IMG/VR virus record: IMGVR_UViG_3300042691_019260
Location: 1 to 39,537 of that record
Source of the DNA: a virus
DNA: 39,537 nt
Direction: 5' to 3' (one strand)
How positions within the stretch are numbered: the stretch's first letter is position 1; each line of letters begins with the position of its first letter. Below are positions 32,864 to 39,211 of the stretch, in pieces. Under the pieces are notes generated by a model. It worked only from the letters and a program-made list of their open reading frames with translations, had not been told where the DNA came from and did not search any database. The translations under genes were made by a program, and so were the position numbers.

Positions 32864-33240
32864 GACCAAAATACGATAGTGTCGATTTTGGTAATGCGCC
32901 GTTCGTGGCGCATTACTTCCCGCTCGGGAACATTAGGCGCCACTTGTGGCGTTTTAGGTCTGAATGTTCCCGCTCGGTAAAATGGAGCGGCGACCAGGCT
33001 ATGAAACCTTGCACCCGTAAGCGGTACGGGCGACTGGCGGCCGCTGAAAGAGGGGGGCGGGGAGAGAGGCAGCCCCAACAGCTGCATCATCCCTGCGAGC
33101 GTGGACGGAAGTGTCTGGACCGACGGCCAGGTTGTCGTCCCGCTCTCACCCTGTTTGTTAGAAAGAACAGACCAGCTCGACCTGCATGCCTTGCAACTTG
33201 ATGCTGACAACCGTGCATGAAATGTCAGCAACATTCTCAT
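32860..33240 (-). CDS. doubtful ORF across the inverted-repeat region
   Basis: A 126-codon frame starts at an ATG preceded by CCCAACCCACCG, a leader like those of real genes nearby. It ends in an ATGA overlap with the helicase start. Both points favour coding. Against it, the product is Ser/Pro-rich without a clear fold, and the frame runs through several hairpin-forming sequences. It may be a leader ORF, or not translated at all. Confidence 0.25.
   Translation of the reverse strand: MRMLLTFHARLSASSCKACRSSWSVLSNKQGESGTTTWPSVQTLPSTLAGMMQLLGLPLSPPPSFSGRQSPVPLTGARFHSLVAAPFYRAGTFRPKTPQVAPNVPEREVMRHERRITKIDTIVFWS
32866..32977. repeat. cluster of nested inverted repeats before the helicase gene
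   Basis: Four adjoining elements are visible. CCAAAAT/ATTTTGG arms flank 32866-32891, directly before the helicase ATG. TAATGCGCC/GGCGCATTA is a nine-base-pair stem with a six-base loop (32892-32915). TTCCCG-CT-CGGGAA lies at 32917-32930. CGGGAACATT/AATGTTCCCG (32925-32972) encloses a further CGCCAC-TT-GTGGCG stem (32938-32951). TTCCCGCTCGG occurs twice, at 32917 and 32967. No run of T follows any stem on either strand, so simple terminators are unlikely. An origin of replication, an operator array or a structured leader RNA would fit. Confidence 0.8.
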
Positions 33241-33279
33241 CGGTGGGTTGGGCAGGTCGAGGGTCTTGATGACGCCCCT
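32978..33279. other. rest of the gap, two further inverted repeats
   Basis: Apart from the doubtful 126-codon frame this stretch has no convincing gene. It holds CCCGTA-AGCGG-TACGGG at 33014-33030 and TGCTGACA/TGTCAGCA arms with a 13-base spacer at 33202-33230. A purine-rich stretch (gaaagaggggggcgggg) lies near 33045. I see no tRNA and no promoter I would defend. Confidence 0.6.
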
Positions 33280-33888
33280 TTAGAAGGGGGCGTTGCCGGC
33301 AGCCGGCGGCTTGATCACCCAGTTCGGGGCGTTGCCGACCGACGGAGCGGGAGCGGCGAAAGCCTGCGAGCGGGCTTCGGCCACGGCCTGCTGGCCGCCG
33401 ATCAGCTTCTGGTAATCCTTGAAGCCGGACTTGGAAGCCGGGTTCGGGGACAGCCACTCGGCGACCTTGTTCTTGTCGGCGTACGCCGGGTCGGTGTTCT
33501 TCTCGACCTTGACCTTGATGGCGACGCGCTGGCCGTCCATGCCGGTCATGATGGCGAGCGTATCCTTGCCGGCGAAGGCATTGTACGACGCCGGGTCAGA
33601 CGGCTTGAACCAGCCGGACGACTCGAAGATGCGGGTGATGGACGTGATGCCCATGCTGCGCCACTTCTCGCCGTTGCGGTCGTCCTTGATGTCGGGCAGC
33701 ATGTCGAAGACCTTGCGGCCCTCGTAGTCGCCGCCGACGATCGTGAGCGTCACCGGGTAGTAGGTGCCGCCGGACGACTTGGACTGCTTCGCCGCGCCAA
33801 CCGTGAGGATGGCCCAGGCGAGCGTGCCGTTGGGGATGAGTTCCGGAGCCGAACCGGCGCCGGAGTTGATGGAGAACGGGTTTTCCAT
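33280..33888 (-). CDS. DUF669-like ssDNA-binding/recombination accessory protein
   Basis: This 202-residue protein has a central beta-rich part with GTYYPVTLTIVGGDYEGRKVFDMLPD (about residues 41-66). That is the pattern of DUF669-type phage proteins usually encoded next to Sak4-like ATPases. A role as single-strand DNA binding or annealing partner is inferred from this pairing. The C-terminal ~60 residues are Ala/Pro/Asn-rich and disordered-looking, ending GNAPF without the acidic tip of bacterial SSBs. The ATG follows a C/A-rich leader (CACACACACC) without a Shine-Dalgarno. It lies 27 bases after the Sak4-like gene. Confidence 0.6.
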   Translation of the reverse strand: MENPFSINSGAGSAPELIPNGTLAWAILTVGAAKQSKSSGGTYYPVTLTIVGGDYEGRKVFDMLPDIKDDRNGEKWRSMGITSITRIFESSGWFKPSDPASYNAFAGKDTLAIMTGMDGQRVAIKVKVEKNTDPAYADKNKVAEWLSPNPASKSGFKDYQKLIGGQQAVAEARSQAFAAPAPSVGNAPNWVIKPPAAGNAPF

Positions 33889-33915
33889 GGTGTGTGTGTT
33901 TCTGGGTGGGTGAGA

Positions 33916-34767
33916 TTACTTGGCCGCCGGCAGGGTGGTGACGACGGAGGTGTCGACGCGCTTGCCGGTGTGGATCTTCTTGATGAGGGCGCCGAGGTCC
34001 GGGGCTTCCAGCAGCTCGAGGCGGCCGGAGCGGTCCTTGGCGGGGTAGCCCCACGGGTTCTGCTGCTGGCAGCAGAAGGCACGGTAGAGCTGACCGTCCT
34101 CGGTCTTGAAGTTCTGCAGGGTGATGACCTGATCGAAGATGCCCGGGAGTTCACGGCCGGTCTTGGAGCCTTCGACCTGCGGGTTCCAGCTGACACGCTT
34201 GAGGTCGTCGACCTCCTGGTCGAGGATGCCCGAGACGACGATGGACTTGGGGCAATGCTGCAGGTGGGTCAGCCAGCGGATCATCTCCTGCCCGAGCAGG
34301 CCGTAGGCACCGCGGGTGTCCGGCTTGCCGTCCTTATTGAACGTCTCCGGCTGGACCTTGGACCACTTGAAGCACTCGCGCGAGGCGACCGTGATGGAGT
34401 CGATGAAGATCGTCTCGTACTTGGTGAGGTCGATGGCGGCGAACGCCTTGGCGACCGCCTCATAGACCGGCTTGGAGTAGGCGCCGTTGGCGTCGGACGG
34501 GTCGAAGCCGCCGATGTACAGGGCAAGCGCGCGGGCGATCTCCCACGGGTACTTGTTGTACTCCTGGGCGACGGCGCGGACGTCGATCACGTCGCCGGCC
34601 CAGTCCTGGATGGCGAGGGTGCCGGCCTCGAGGTCCACGAAGAGGGTGGTCTTCGGGTCGAGGGTGCGGGCCTGCGTGGTCTTGCCCACGCCGGCGGGGC
34701 CGAACAGGGCGATGTTGACTTTGGGGACGAGCTTGAGGCGATCGTCAGCCTTGATGATTTTGATCAT
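33916..34767 (-). CDS. Sak4-like RecA-fold ATPase (AAA_24 type)
   Basis: This 283-residue protein has Walker A GPAGVGKTT (residues 23-31, K29), an acidic strand TLFVDLEAG, and Walker B ETIFIDSITV around residue 130. This is the compact RecA-like core of Sak4-type phage single-strand annealing ATPases. Lacking other RecA domains, it probably works with the DUF669-like protein encoded next. It is the second functional recombination protein after the HTH and the 148-residue genes in this operon. The start shows CCCCCAACACC-ATG, the leader shared by several genes of this half. Confidence 0.75.
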   Translation of the reverse strand: MIKIIKADDRLKLVPKVNIALFGPAGVGKTTQARTLDPKTTLFVDLEAGTLAIQDWAGDVIDVRAVAQEYNKYPWEIARALALYIGGFDPSDANGAYSKPVYEAVAKAFAAIDLTKYETIFIDSITVASRECFKWSKVQPETFNKDGKPDTRGAYGLLGQEMIRWLTHLQHCPKSIVVSGILDQEVDDLKRVSWNPQVEGSKTGRELPGIFDQVITLQNFKTEDGQLYRAFCCQQQNPWGYPAKDRSGRLELLEAPDLGALIKKIHTGKRVDTSVVTTLPAAK

Positions 34768-34782
34768 GGTGTTGGGGGAGAG

Positions 34783-35229
34783 TTAGGAGGCGAAGGTGAA
34801 CTTGGGGTCGGAGTACTTGACGGTCCGGGCGTCGATCAGCTTGTCGAGGAGCTTCTCGTCGCGGACGGCGTTGAACGCCTTCTCGGGGACCGTGAACTTG
34901 ATGGCGAAGAGACGCTCGACCTCGTCGTAAGGCATGGACTTGGCGATGGCCTTGAGCTTCTCGCTGTCCCAGTCGCGGCGGGCGGTGATCTCGCCGGTGA
35001 GCTTGATGCCTTCGACCTCGAAGGTCATCTGGCCGTGGTTCTTCTCCATGCCCTGGAGGTGGGAGGTCAGCATCGCGTTGAAGCGCGAGTGCAGTTCCTG
35101 CTGGATGACGTCCATCTGCTCCTTGGCGGAGTCGATGACGGTCTGGTGGACGACGACCGCCTCGCGGAGTTCCGCGATGGTCAGCTCGTTGACGGCTTTA
35201 GCAGCCGGCTTGGTCTTTTTGGGTTTCAT
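34783..35229 (-). CDS. hypothetical early protein (148 residues)
   Basis: The ATG at 35229 (MKPKKTKPAAK) is chosen since upstream frame is shadow of the HTH gene. It follows a CCCCCCACCGAC leader. The N-terminal half is a long charged helix (ELREAVVVHQTVIDSAKEQMDVIQQ). The C-terminal half is mixed, with YDEVERLFAIKFTVPEKAF and RTVKYSDPKFTF. The conserved-looking end suggests a family found beside phage recombinases, but I cannot name it. It overlaps the HTH gene by 32 bases and lies 15 bases before Sak4. Confidence 0.55.
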   Translation of the reverse strand: MKPKKTKPAAKAVNELTIAELREAVVVHQTVIDSAKEQMDVIQQELHSRFNAMLTSHLQGMEKNHGQMTFEVEGIKLTGEITARRDWDSEKLKAIAKSMPYDEVERLFAIKFTVPEKAFNAVRDEKLLDKLIDARTVKYSDPKFTFAS

Positions 35230-35488
35230 GTCGGTGGGGGGAAAGCTCCTTGCCGGCGTTGGGGGCCGAGCGGAGGACAAAGGTATTGAGGTCGAGCGGC
35301 CGGCGTTCGTGCTGCGCCAGCTCCATGAGCTGGACCAGACGCACGGCCGGGATGTTCTGACGCTCCATCCACTTCTCGATCGTCTTGACCGAGAGCTTGG
35401 TACCACGGGCTTCGAGCCGGCGATGCAGCTCGCCGCGACCACCGAAGTGGGCGACGAGTTTGCGAGTATCGATGCGGCTGGAGTTCAC
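35198..35488 (-). CDS. HTH regulator at the head of the leftward operon
   Basis: This 96-residue protein starts at GTG, with TCCCAAC directly before it. Residues about 13-50 (HFGGRGELHRRLEARGTKLSVKTIEKWMERQNIP) form a helix-turn-helix of the phage Cro/CI-like kind. RLVQLMELA and a short tail follow; there is no protease or dimerisation domain as in LexA-like repressors. It is the first gene of the replication operon and diverges from the integrase gene across 120 bases. It is therefore the best candidate for the switch controlling both. A full-length CI-type repressor is not visible in the window. Confidence 0.65.
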   Translation of the reverse strand: MNSSRIDTRKLVAHFGGRGELHRRLEARGTKLSVKTIEKWMERQNIPAVRLVQLMELAQHERRPLDLNTFVLRSAPNAGKELSPHRHETQKDQAGC

Positions 35489-35608
35489 GTTGGGACCAGT
35501 TGGATGAGTAGAGTTCTGCCTACTTCATGTCGGTCGTCAACGTCTAAAAAACATTTTTTCTGAAGCATTGACTATCCTCCAATATGTAGGGACTGTTACT
35601 GCCCCAAC
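35489..35608. promoter_or_regulatory. divergent control region between HTH regulator and integrase
   Basis: This 120-base AT-richer stretch separates divergent starts, so it should hold both promoters. AAAAAA-CA-TTTTTT at 35546-35559 is a perfect inverted repeat suited to a regulator site. TTGACT at 35568-35573 matches a -35 hexamer toward the integrase, but no good -10 lies 16-18 bases on. CCCCAAC directly precedes the integrase ATG. Confidence 0.45.
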
Positions 35609-36682
35609 ATGCCCAAGAAGAACAATGGTCCCCGGCTCGACCTTAACGAAGCCGGCATCTACGAGATCCGCTGGACGGAGAACCGCCGCAGCAAACGCAA
35701 GTCCACCGGCACGGCGAACCACGCCGAAGCCCAGGCCGCGCTAGGCCGGCACCTGCTCGGCATGAACGAGCAGCGCAAGCCCAGCCCGTGCAACGTCGCC
35801 GAGGTGCTGTCGACATATCAGTCCGAACATGTCGACCACAAGGTGATCGCCAAGGAGCGGCAGGAAGGATGCATCGACGTGCTTACCGCCGGCCTTGGCA
35901 AGCTCGACGTGCAGCAGCTGACGCCGTCGGTCATCATGGACTACCGCAAGCGCCGCAAGGCCGGCACGGTCAACGGTCACGTCGCCGGCGACAGCACGCT
36001 CCGCCGGGAACTGAACTGCCTCATCGCCGCCATCAATCATGCGGCCAGGCATCGCCGCATCGCGCAAGCCGACGTGCCGCACATCGCCCTGCCGGACGCC
36101 CCGCCGCCGAAGGACCTGTGGTTGAACGAGGTCCAGCTCGACGCCTTTGTCGCCGCCGCCTGCAAGCTATTCCCGGGCGAACGCATGTCCAGGCTTTACC
36201 GGTTCGTCGTGATCGCGTCGGAGACTGCGGCTCGCAAGACCAGCGTGCTGACGCTACGCTGGCAGCAGGTCGACCTCGCGGCCAGGCTGATCCACTACCA
36301 GAACGACGGCAACCAGCGGACCAAGAAACGCCGCGTGCCGGTGCCGATGTCGGACCTGCTGTTCGACGTGCTTACCCGTGCGTACGGCGAACGCACGCAG
36401 GACGAGTGGGTGCTGGATACTCCGTACTCCATCCAACACCATTTTGAGGCGCTGGTGAAAACGGTCGGAGCAGGCTTCGATGACGTCACGCCGCACACCC
36501 TGCGTCACACCTGGGCGACCCAGGCCGCGCGTGCCGGCGTGCCGCTGTTCGAGATCGCCGGCGTACTGGGCGACACCCTCGCGACGGTCATGCGCGTGTA
36601 CGCCCACCATTGCCCCGACCACCTTCGCGGTGCCGTGAACTTCCGCGCCGCACGAAACGCATCGCAAGAGCTATCGCGATAA
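35609..36682 (+). CDS. int: tyrosine recombinase / integrase
   Basis: This 357-residue protein would integrate and excise the phage genome. A basic N-terminal arm-binding part (about 1-50) and a SAM-like core-binding domain (about 60-150) precede the catalytic domain. There R209 lies in TAARKTSVLTLRW, H296-x2-R299-H300 in HTLRHTW, and the nucleophile Y331 in VMRVYAHH. The second conserved His/Trp, expected after G321 in the LGH position, is Asp322 (VLGDT). It is the only + strand gene in the right half. Its 3' end overlaps a convergent membrane-protein gene. No attachment-site core repeat could be recognised by eye. Confidence 0.85.
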   Translation: MPKKNNGPRLDLNEAGIYEIRWTENRRSKRKSTGTANHAEAQAALGRHLLGMNEQRKPSPCNVAEVLSTYQSEHVDHKVIAKERQEGCIDVLTAGLGKLDVQQLTPSVIMDYRKRRKAGTVNGHVAGDSTLRRELNCLIAAINHAARHRRIAQADVPHIALPDAPPPKDLWLNEVQLDAFVAAACKLFPGERMSRLYRFVVIASETAARKTSVLTLRWQQVDLAARLIHYQNDGNQRTKKRRVPVPMSDLLFDVLTRAYGERTQDEWVLDTPYSIQHHFEALVKTVGAGFDDVTPHTLRHTWATQAARAGVPLFEIAGVLGDTLATVMRVYAHHCPDHLRGAVNFRAARNASQELSR

Positions 36683-36950
36683 GGATCAAAGCCACGCTGA
36701 ACACGCCGACGATCTTCTCGGTGTCTTCAAAGCCGAGTCGTGCGTTCTCCAGCATGCCCTCGGCTTTTTTGTTGTCCGACTTGATGCTGTCCTCGGTGAT
36801 GAGGACGGCCATCGTCATGGGGTCGGTGAGGGCTTGGCGTATGTCCGACATGATCATCCAAAGTCTTACGCAGATGAGGGACGCCATGAGCAGGGTCCCT
36901 ACCATCGCCACCTCCAGGGCCGGCAGCTTACCTCTTTGCTCGTTTTCCAC
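36588..36950 (-). CDS. two-span membrane protein of the right lysis cluster
   Basis: This 120-residue protein starts at GTG (36950), overlapping the holin gene by 23 bases. Hydrophobic segments lie at about residues 13-34 (VAMVGTLLMASLICVRLWMIM) and 81-99 (VGVFSVALILIAIALAMRF), joined by a charged helical loop. The basic tail (RRGSSRHREGGRGNGG) lies in the part overlapping the integrase by 95 bases antisense. Its position directly after a holin suggests an antiholin or holin partner, but no family is recognised. Confidence 0.55.
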   Translation of the reverse strand: MENEQRGKLPALEVAMVGTLLMASLICVRLWMIMSDIRQALTDPMTMAVLITEDSIKSDNKKAEGMLENARLGFEDTEKIVGVFSVALILIAIALAMRFVRRGSSRHREGGRGNGGRTRA

Positions 36951-37296
36951 GGGTGGCTCCTTTCTTTACCTTCGCAACCTCGGCCTGGCCCTTGGCCTTC
37001 ACCCATTCGATGGCGAAGTCCACGATGTGGGTGGCTGCCGCCCCGGATACGCCCAGGCATGCGGTCTTCAACCCCTCGGCCATGCTGACCTCCTTCAGCC
37101 CCTGGCTGACCAGCCATGCCACGATGCCGGCGGCCAGGACGTGCCGGGCTGCCTTGCCCCAGGTCATGGTGTCGTCGTTGGACAGGAGGATCTTGGCGAC
37201 CATGCCGGCCATGCCGATCACGGCTGCCGTGAAGCCGCCCTGCCGCAGCTGGTCGAGCAGCGTCACGCTTCCGGTTGCTTCTTCTACGGGCTTCAT
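36928..37296 (-). CDS. holin-like membrane protein (right copy)
   Basis: The ATG at 37296 lies in an ATGA overlap with the metallopeptidase stop, which decides the start. The 122-residue product has hydrophobic segments around residues 23-40 (FTAAVIGMAGMVAKILL), 54-70 (VLAAGIVAWLVSQGL) and 80-100, then a Lys/Arg-rich tail (KVKKGATRGKRAKR). The first span, G(F/W)xxAxxGMxGMxA(K/R), and the spacing of later spans match the holin-like protein at 20668-20976. The two are homologous although their DNA differs in composition. It should open the inner membrane at lysis. Confidence 0.65.
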   Translation of the reverse strand: MKPVEEATGSVTLLDQLRQGGFTAAVIGMAGMVAKILLSNDDTMTWGKAARHVLAAGIVAWLVSQGLKEVSMAEGLKTACLGVSGAAATHIVDFAIEWVKAKGQAEVAKVKKGATRGKRAKR

Positions 37297-37538
37297 CGTT
37301 TCTTGCGGTAGCCCTGCTTCCACAGCACGGCGGTGATCTCCCTGGAGACGCGGTCAACCTTGACCTCGCTGGCCTTCCAGTCGGCCAGGTGAAGGGCTTC
37401 GTGTATATAGACGCGCAAGGTTTCCTGCTGGCCGACGATCCGCGGATCGATCTCGATGGTGTTCGTCTCCTTGCAGGCCAGGCCGCCGGTGTTGCCCGGT
37501 AGCTGGCGGACGATTACTTTAGGCGGGCGGCGTTTCAC
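37293..37538 (-). CDS. small HExxH metallopeptidase-like protein
   Basis: The 81-residue product starts at GTG. It contains VYIHEALHLADW around residues 43-54, a zinc-binding HExxH, with downstream acidic residues (SEVKVDREV-like helix) that could give the third ligand. N-terminal strands (KVIVRQLPGNTGGLACKETNTIEIDP) complete a minimal SprT/M78-like fold often seen as tiny phage proteins. Being encoded between lipoprotein and holin suggests action at the cell envelope, yet it lacks a signal peptide. It overlaps the lipoprotein gene by 20 bases and couples to the holin by ATGA. Confidence 0.6.
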   Translation of the reverse strand: MKRRPPKVIVRQLPGNTGGLACKETNTIEIDPRIVGQQETLRVYIHEALHLADWKASEVKVDRVSREITAVLWKQGYRKKR

Positions 37539-38262
37539 GGCGGAGTAGGCGCCAGGATTTTATTCCCATGACGACTGCGAGGTTTAGGGCCAGGAAGACC
37601 AGGGTGCCGAGCAGCACCCACTCGGATTTTTCCCCGCCGAAGAAGTCGATGAGCGGCCGGGCCGTGGCTGCGACCAGCACGCCGGCTCCGATGGTCAGAC
37701 CAGCGACCCACTTCTGGATGCCCAGGAAATGCCCAAAGAGCAGGGCCAGGATGCCGGCGCCGATCGCATAGGTACCGTACTCGGTCAGCTTGCGGGCCGA
37801 CTCCGCCAGGCTGGCAGCCTTGTCGGCCGCTTCCTTGTCGGCCCTGGCCTGCTTGGCTTGCGACTCGGCGATGGCGCGGGCGGCCTTCTCCGCGGCGACG
37901 TCCTTCTCGAGGGCGTCGGTCTTCTTATCCAGGGCGACCTTCTCGGCCCGGAGCTTTTCCAGGTCCTTGGGGTCGGGCTTGGCGATCCACGCCTTGAACT
38001 TCTCGACGTCCTTGGCGGTAGGCTCGCCGGCCAGGCTGGTCAGCCCCTGCGTCGCGGAGTCGTACAGGGACAGGGCTGCGGCCGGCGCTGACAGGCTGCT
38101 GCGGATGGCCTTGAGGATAGCCGCGTCCTCGATCACCTCGTCCTGCCACAGCTCGAGCAGGGCGGTCTGCTGGACCGCCGGCGGCGGAGGCAATGGCAAC
38201 GGCTTATCCTCCGGCGGTGTCGCGCAGCCGGCCAGCAGGAGGATGACCGCGGCCAGCCTCAC
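37519..38262 (-). CDS. lipoprotein with C-terminal membrane segments, u-spanin-like (right copy)
   Basis: The GTG start overlaps the upstream TGA (GTGA). MRLAAVILLLAGC is a lipoprotein signal with lipobox LAGC, followed by a Pro-rich linker. A long Ala/Lys/Glu coiled coil spans about 75-150 (EKLRAEKVALDKKTDALEKDV). Three hydrophobic segments lie at about 157-178, 185-205 and 214-234, with a basic tail. This is the plan of a unimolecular spanin with extra spans, as in the 238-residue protein at 22790-23506. The 247-residue length and neighbouring holin agree with a lysis function. A tethering lipoprotein without fusion activity is the main alternative. Confidence 0.55.
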   Translation of the reverse strand: MRLAAVILLLAGCATPPEDKPLPLPPPPAVQQTALLELWQDEVIEDAAILKAIRSSLSAPAAALSLYDSATQGLTSLAGEPTAKDVEKFKAWIAKPDPKDLEKLRAEKVALDKKTDALEKDVAAEKAARAIAESQAKQARADKEAADKAASLAESARKLTEYGTYAIGAGILALLFGHFLGIQKWVAGLTIGAGVLVAATARPLIDFFGGEKSEWVLLGTLVFLALNLAVVMGIKSWRLLRRETPPA

Positions 38263-38396
38263 TCGCCCTTGATTTCGTCGACGAGGGTCTTGGCCTTGGC
38301 TTCAACGTTCTGAAGCTTGGCGGCGTTGTTTCGATACGACAGGGCGCCGACCGCGACACCCAGGATGAACGAAAGGGCGGAGAAGATTAGGATCAT
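38259..38396 (-). CDS. 45-residue single-membrane-span protein
   Basis: ATG at 38396 opens MILIFSALSFILGVAVGALS, a membrane span, followed by a charged helical tail (KLQNVEAKAKTLVDEIKGE). The TGA overlaps the GTG of the lipoprotein gene (GTGA), so it is probably translated in series with it. Length, topology and cytosolic or periplasmic helix resemble the 45-residue protein at 4562-4699, but residue identity is low. It may be a small lysis component. Confidence 0.6.
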   Translation of the reverse strand: MILIFSALSFILGVAVGALSYRNNAAKLQNVEAKAKTLVDEIKGE

Positions 38397-38442
38397 TCCA
38401 TCATGATGTAAGCCAAAGCCGGCCAGTCAACCAGCTCGGGAC

Positions 38443-38826
38443 CTACTTCTTGTCGGTTTTCAAACGGGACCTTTTTGACACCCATTTAGAAACTTTTTCA
38501 AGCTGCTTTGGGGTGGCGTTGGACTTGATGGCGTTGGCGATATAGCTGATGACAGCGATGTTCCCGGGGACGTACCCCAGTCGAGGGTCAAGCCGGTCGA
38601 TCGACGGCGAGCTGTTGCGTCGCTTCTTGTCCTTGCCCTGCTTTAGCCGAAGGCCCAACACCGGGCATCGTTTAGGTATGCGGATATCGTCTTCGGTGAT
38701 GGAGAACGGGATGCCCGTCCTGCTGGCCCGCTGCTTTGCCAGCTGAAGGAGGACGCGGGCCGGATGCGCCGCCCTGTAGCCGCGTATCCATTCCGCCCTA
38801 TCCTCCCTTGTCTGTGCTATCGTCGT
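38443..38826 (-). CDS. HNH-type endonuclease frame without a standard start codon
   Basis: The frame from 38826 down to the stop at 38443 encodes about 127 residues with a complete-looking phage HNH/endonuclease-VII-like family pattern. This is a helical N-terminus (TREDRAEWIRGYRAAHP), GIPFSITEDDI, IPKRCPVLGL, and then SPSIDRLDPRLGYVPGNIAVIS followed by ANAIKSNATPKQL. The C-terminal part from a TTG at 38661 is too short to be whole. No ATG, GTG or TTG occurs between the TAA at 38829-38827 and the CP motif. That TAA ends the upstream gene in this same frame. Readthrough, a rare start such as ATA (38820), or a decayed start are possible. Confidence 0.65.
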   Translation of the reverse strand, partial: TTIAQTREDRAEWIRGYRAAHPARVLLQLAKQRASRTGIPFSITEDDIRIPKRCPVLGLRLKQGKDKKRRNSSPSIDRLDPRLGYVPGNIAVISYIANAIKSNATPKQLEKVSKWVSKRSRLKTDKK

Positions 38827-39162
38827 TTAGCGCCACTTGCCCGTCCGCAGGAGCAGGCCGATGACGCCGTAGTTTGCGAGGTCTGACCATGAGTCGTTGA
38901 CTGACTCATTGTTCGCTTCGCCGTCACCCTTCATCTCCTTTGTGAGGAGGTTCCGGATGCGGCTGACCTTGTCCTGGGTGCGTACCATCACGCCCAGTTC
39001 GCCGTTAAGGCTGATGTTGCTGCTCCCATAGTCCTGCTGCTTGCGATCCATGAGGAGGGCAAGCGGAAGGATGGCGCGGAGGTATTCCCGCCCCATCTCG
39101 GTCTTCAGACCAAGGTCGGAGTGCAGCTTGTCGGCCAGAACGTCGGTATCAATGTTGGGCAT
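38827..39162 (-). CDS. Nmad1/DUF1599-like protein
   Basis: The ATG at 39162 (MPNIDTDVLADKLHSDLGLK) gives 111 residues and avoids an upstream shadow extension. Central motifs DRKQQDYGSSNISLNGELGVMVRTQDKVSRIRNLL and ESVNDSWSDLANYGVIGLLL match the DUF1599 pattern as I know it. This is the family renamed nucleotide modification associated domain 1, with acidic residues E and D around a helical bundle similar to dUTPase/MazG-like folds. It may act on nucleotides. It is followed, in the same frame after its TAA, by the HNH-type frame. Confidence 0.65.
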   Translation of the reverse strand: MPNIDTDVLADKLHSDLGLKTEMGREYLRAILPLALLMDRKQQDYGSSNISLNGELGVMVRTQDKVSRIRNLLTKEMKGDGEANNESVNDSWSDLANYGVIGLLLRTGKWR

Positions 39163-39211
39163 TGTGCCTGGATAGTGGACCCATCCATGCCGCGCCGTCA
39201 ACAGGTTTCCC

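Noticed and set aside
32892-32972. Hairpins as rho-independent terminators
   Set aside because: No T-rich tract follows the stems on either strand.
33000-33130. tRNA or other classical RNA gene in the gap
   Set aside because: The CCCGTA/TACGGG hairpin is isolated; no cloverleaf, T-loop consensus or acceptor pairing could be drawn.
33158-33282. A -1 frameshift extension of the DUF669-like protein into a frame ending VELVCSF
   Set aside because: The bases before its stop (CCCCCTTC) do not form a proper slippery heptamer, and the extension has no start codon of its own until near its end.
33217-35289. 690-codon + strand frame opposite the recombination genes
   Set aside because: The product is a Gly/Val/Asp/Leu-rich shadow of high-GC coding sequence on the other strand. 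It has no motif, and the opposing genes have clear families.
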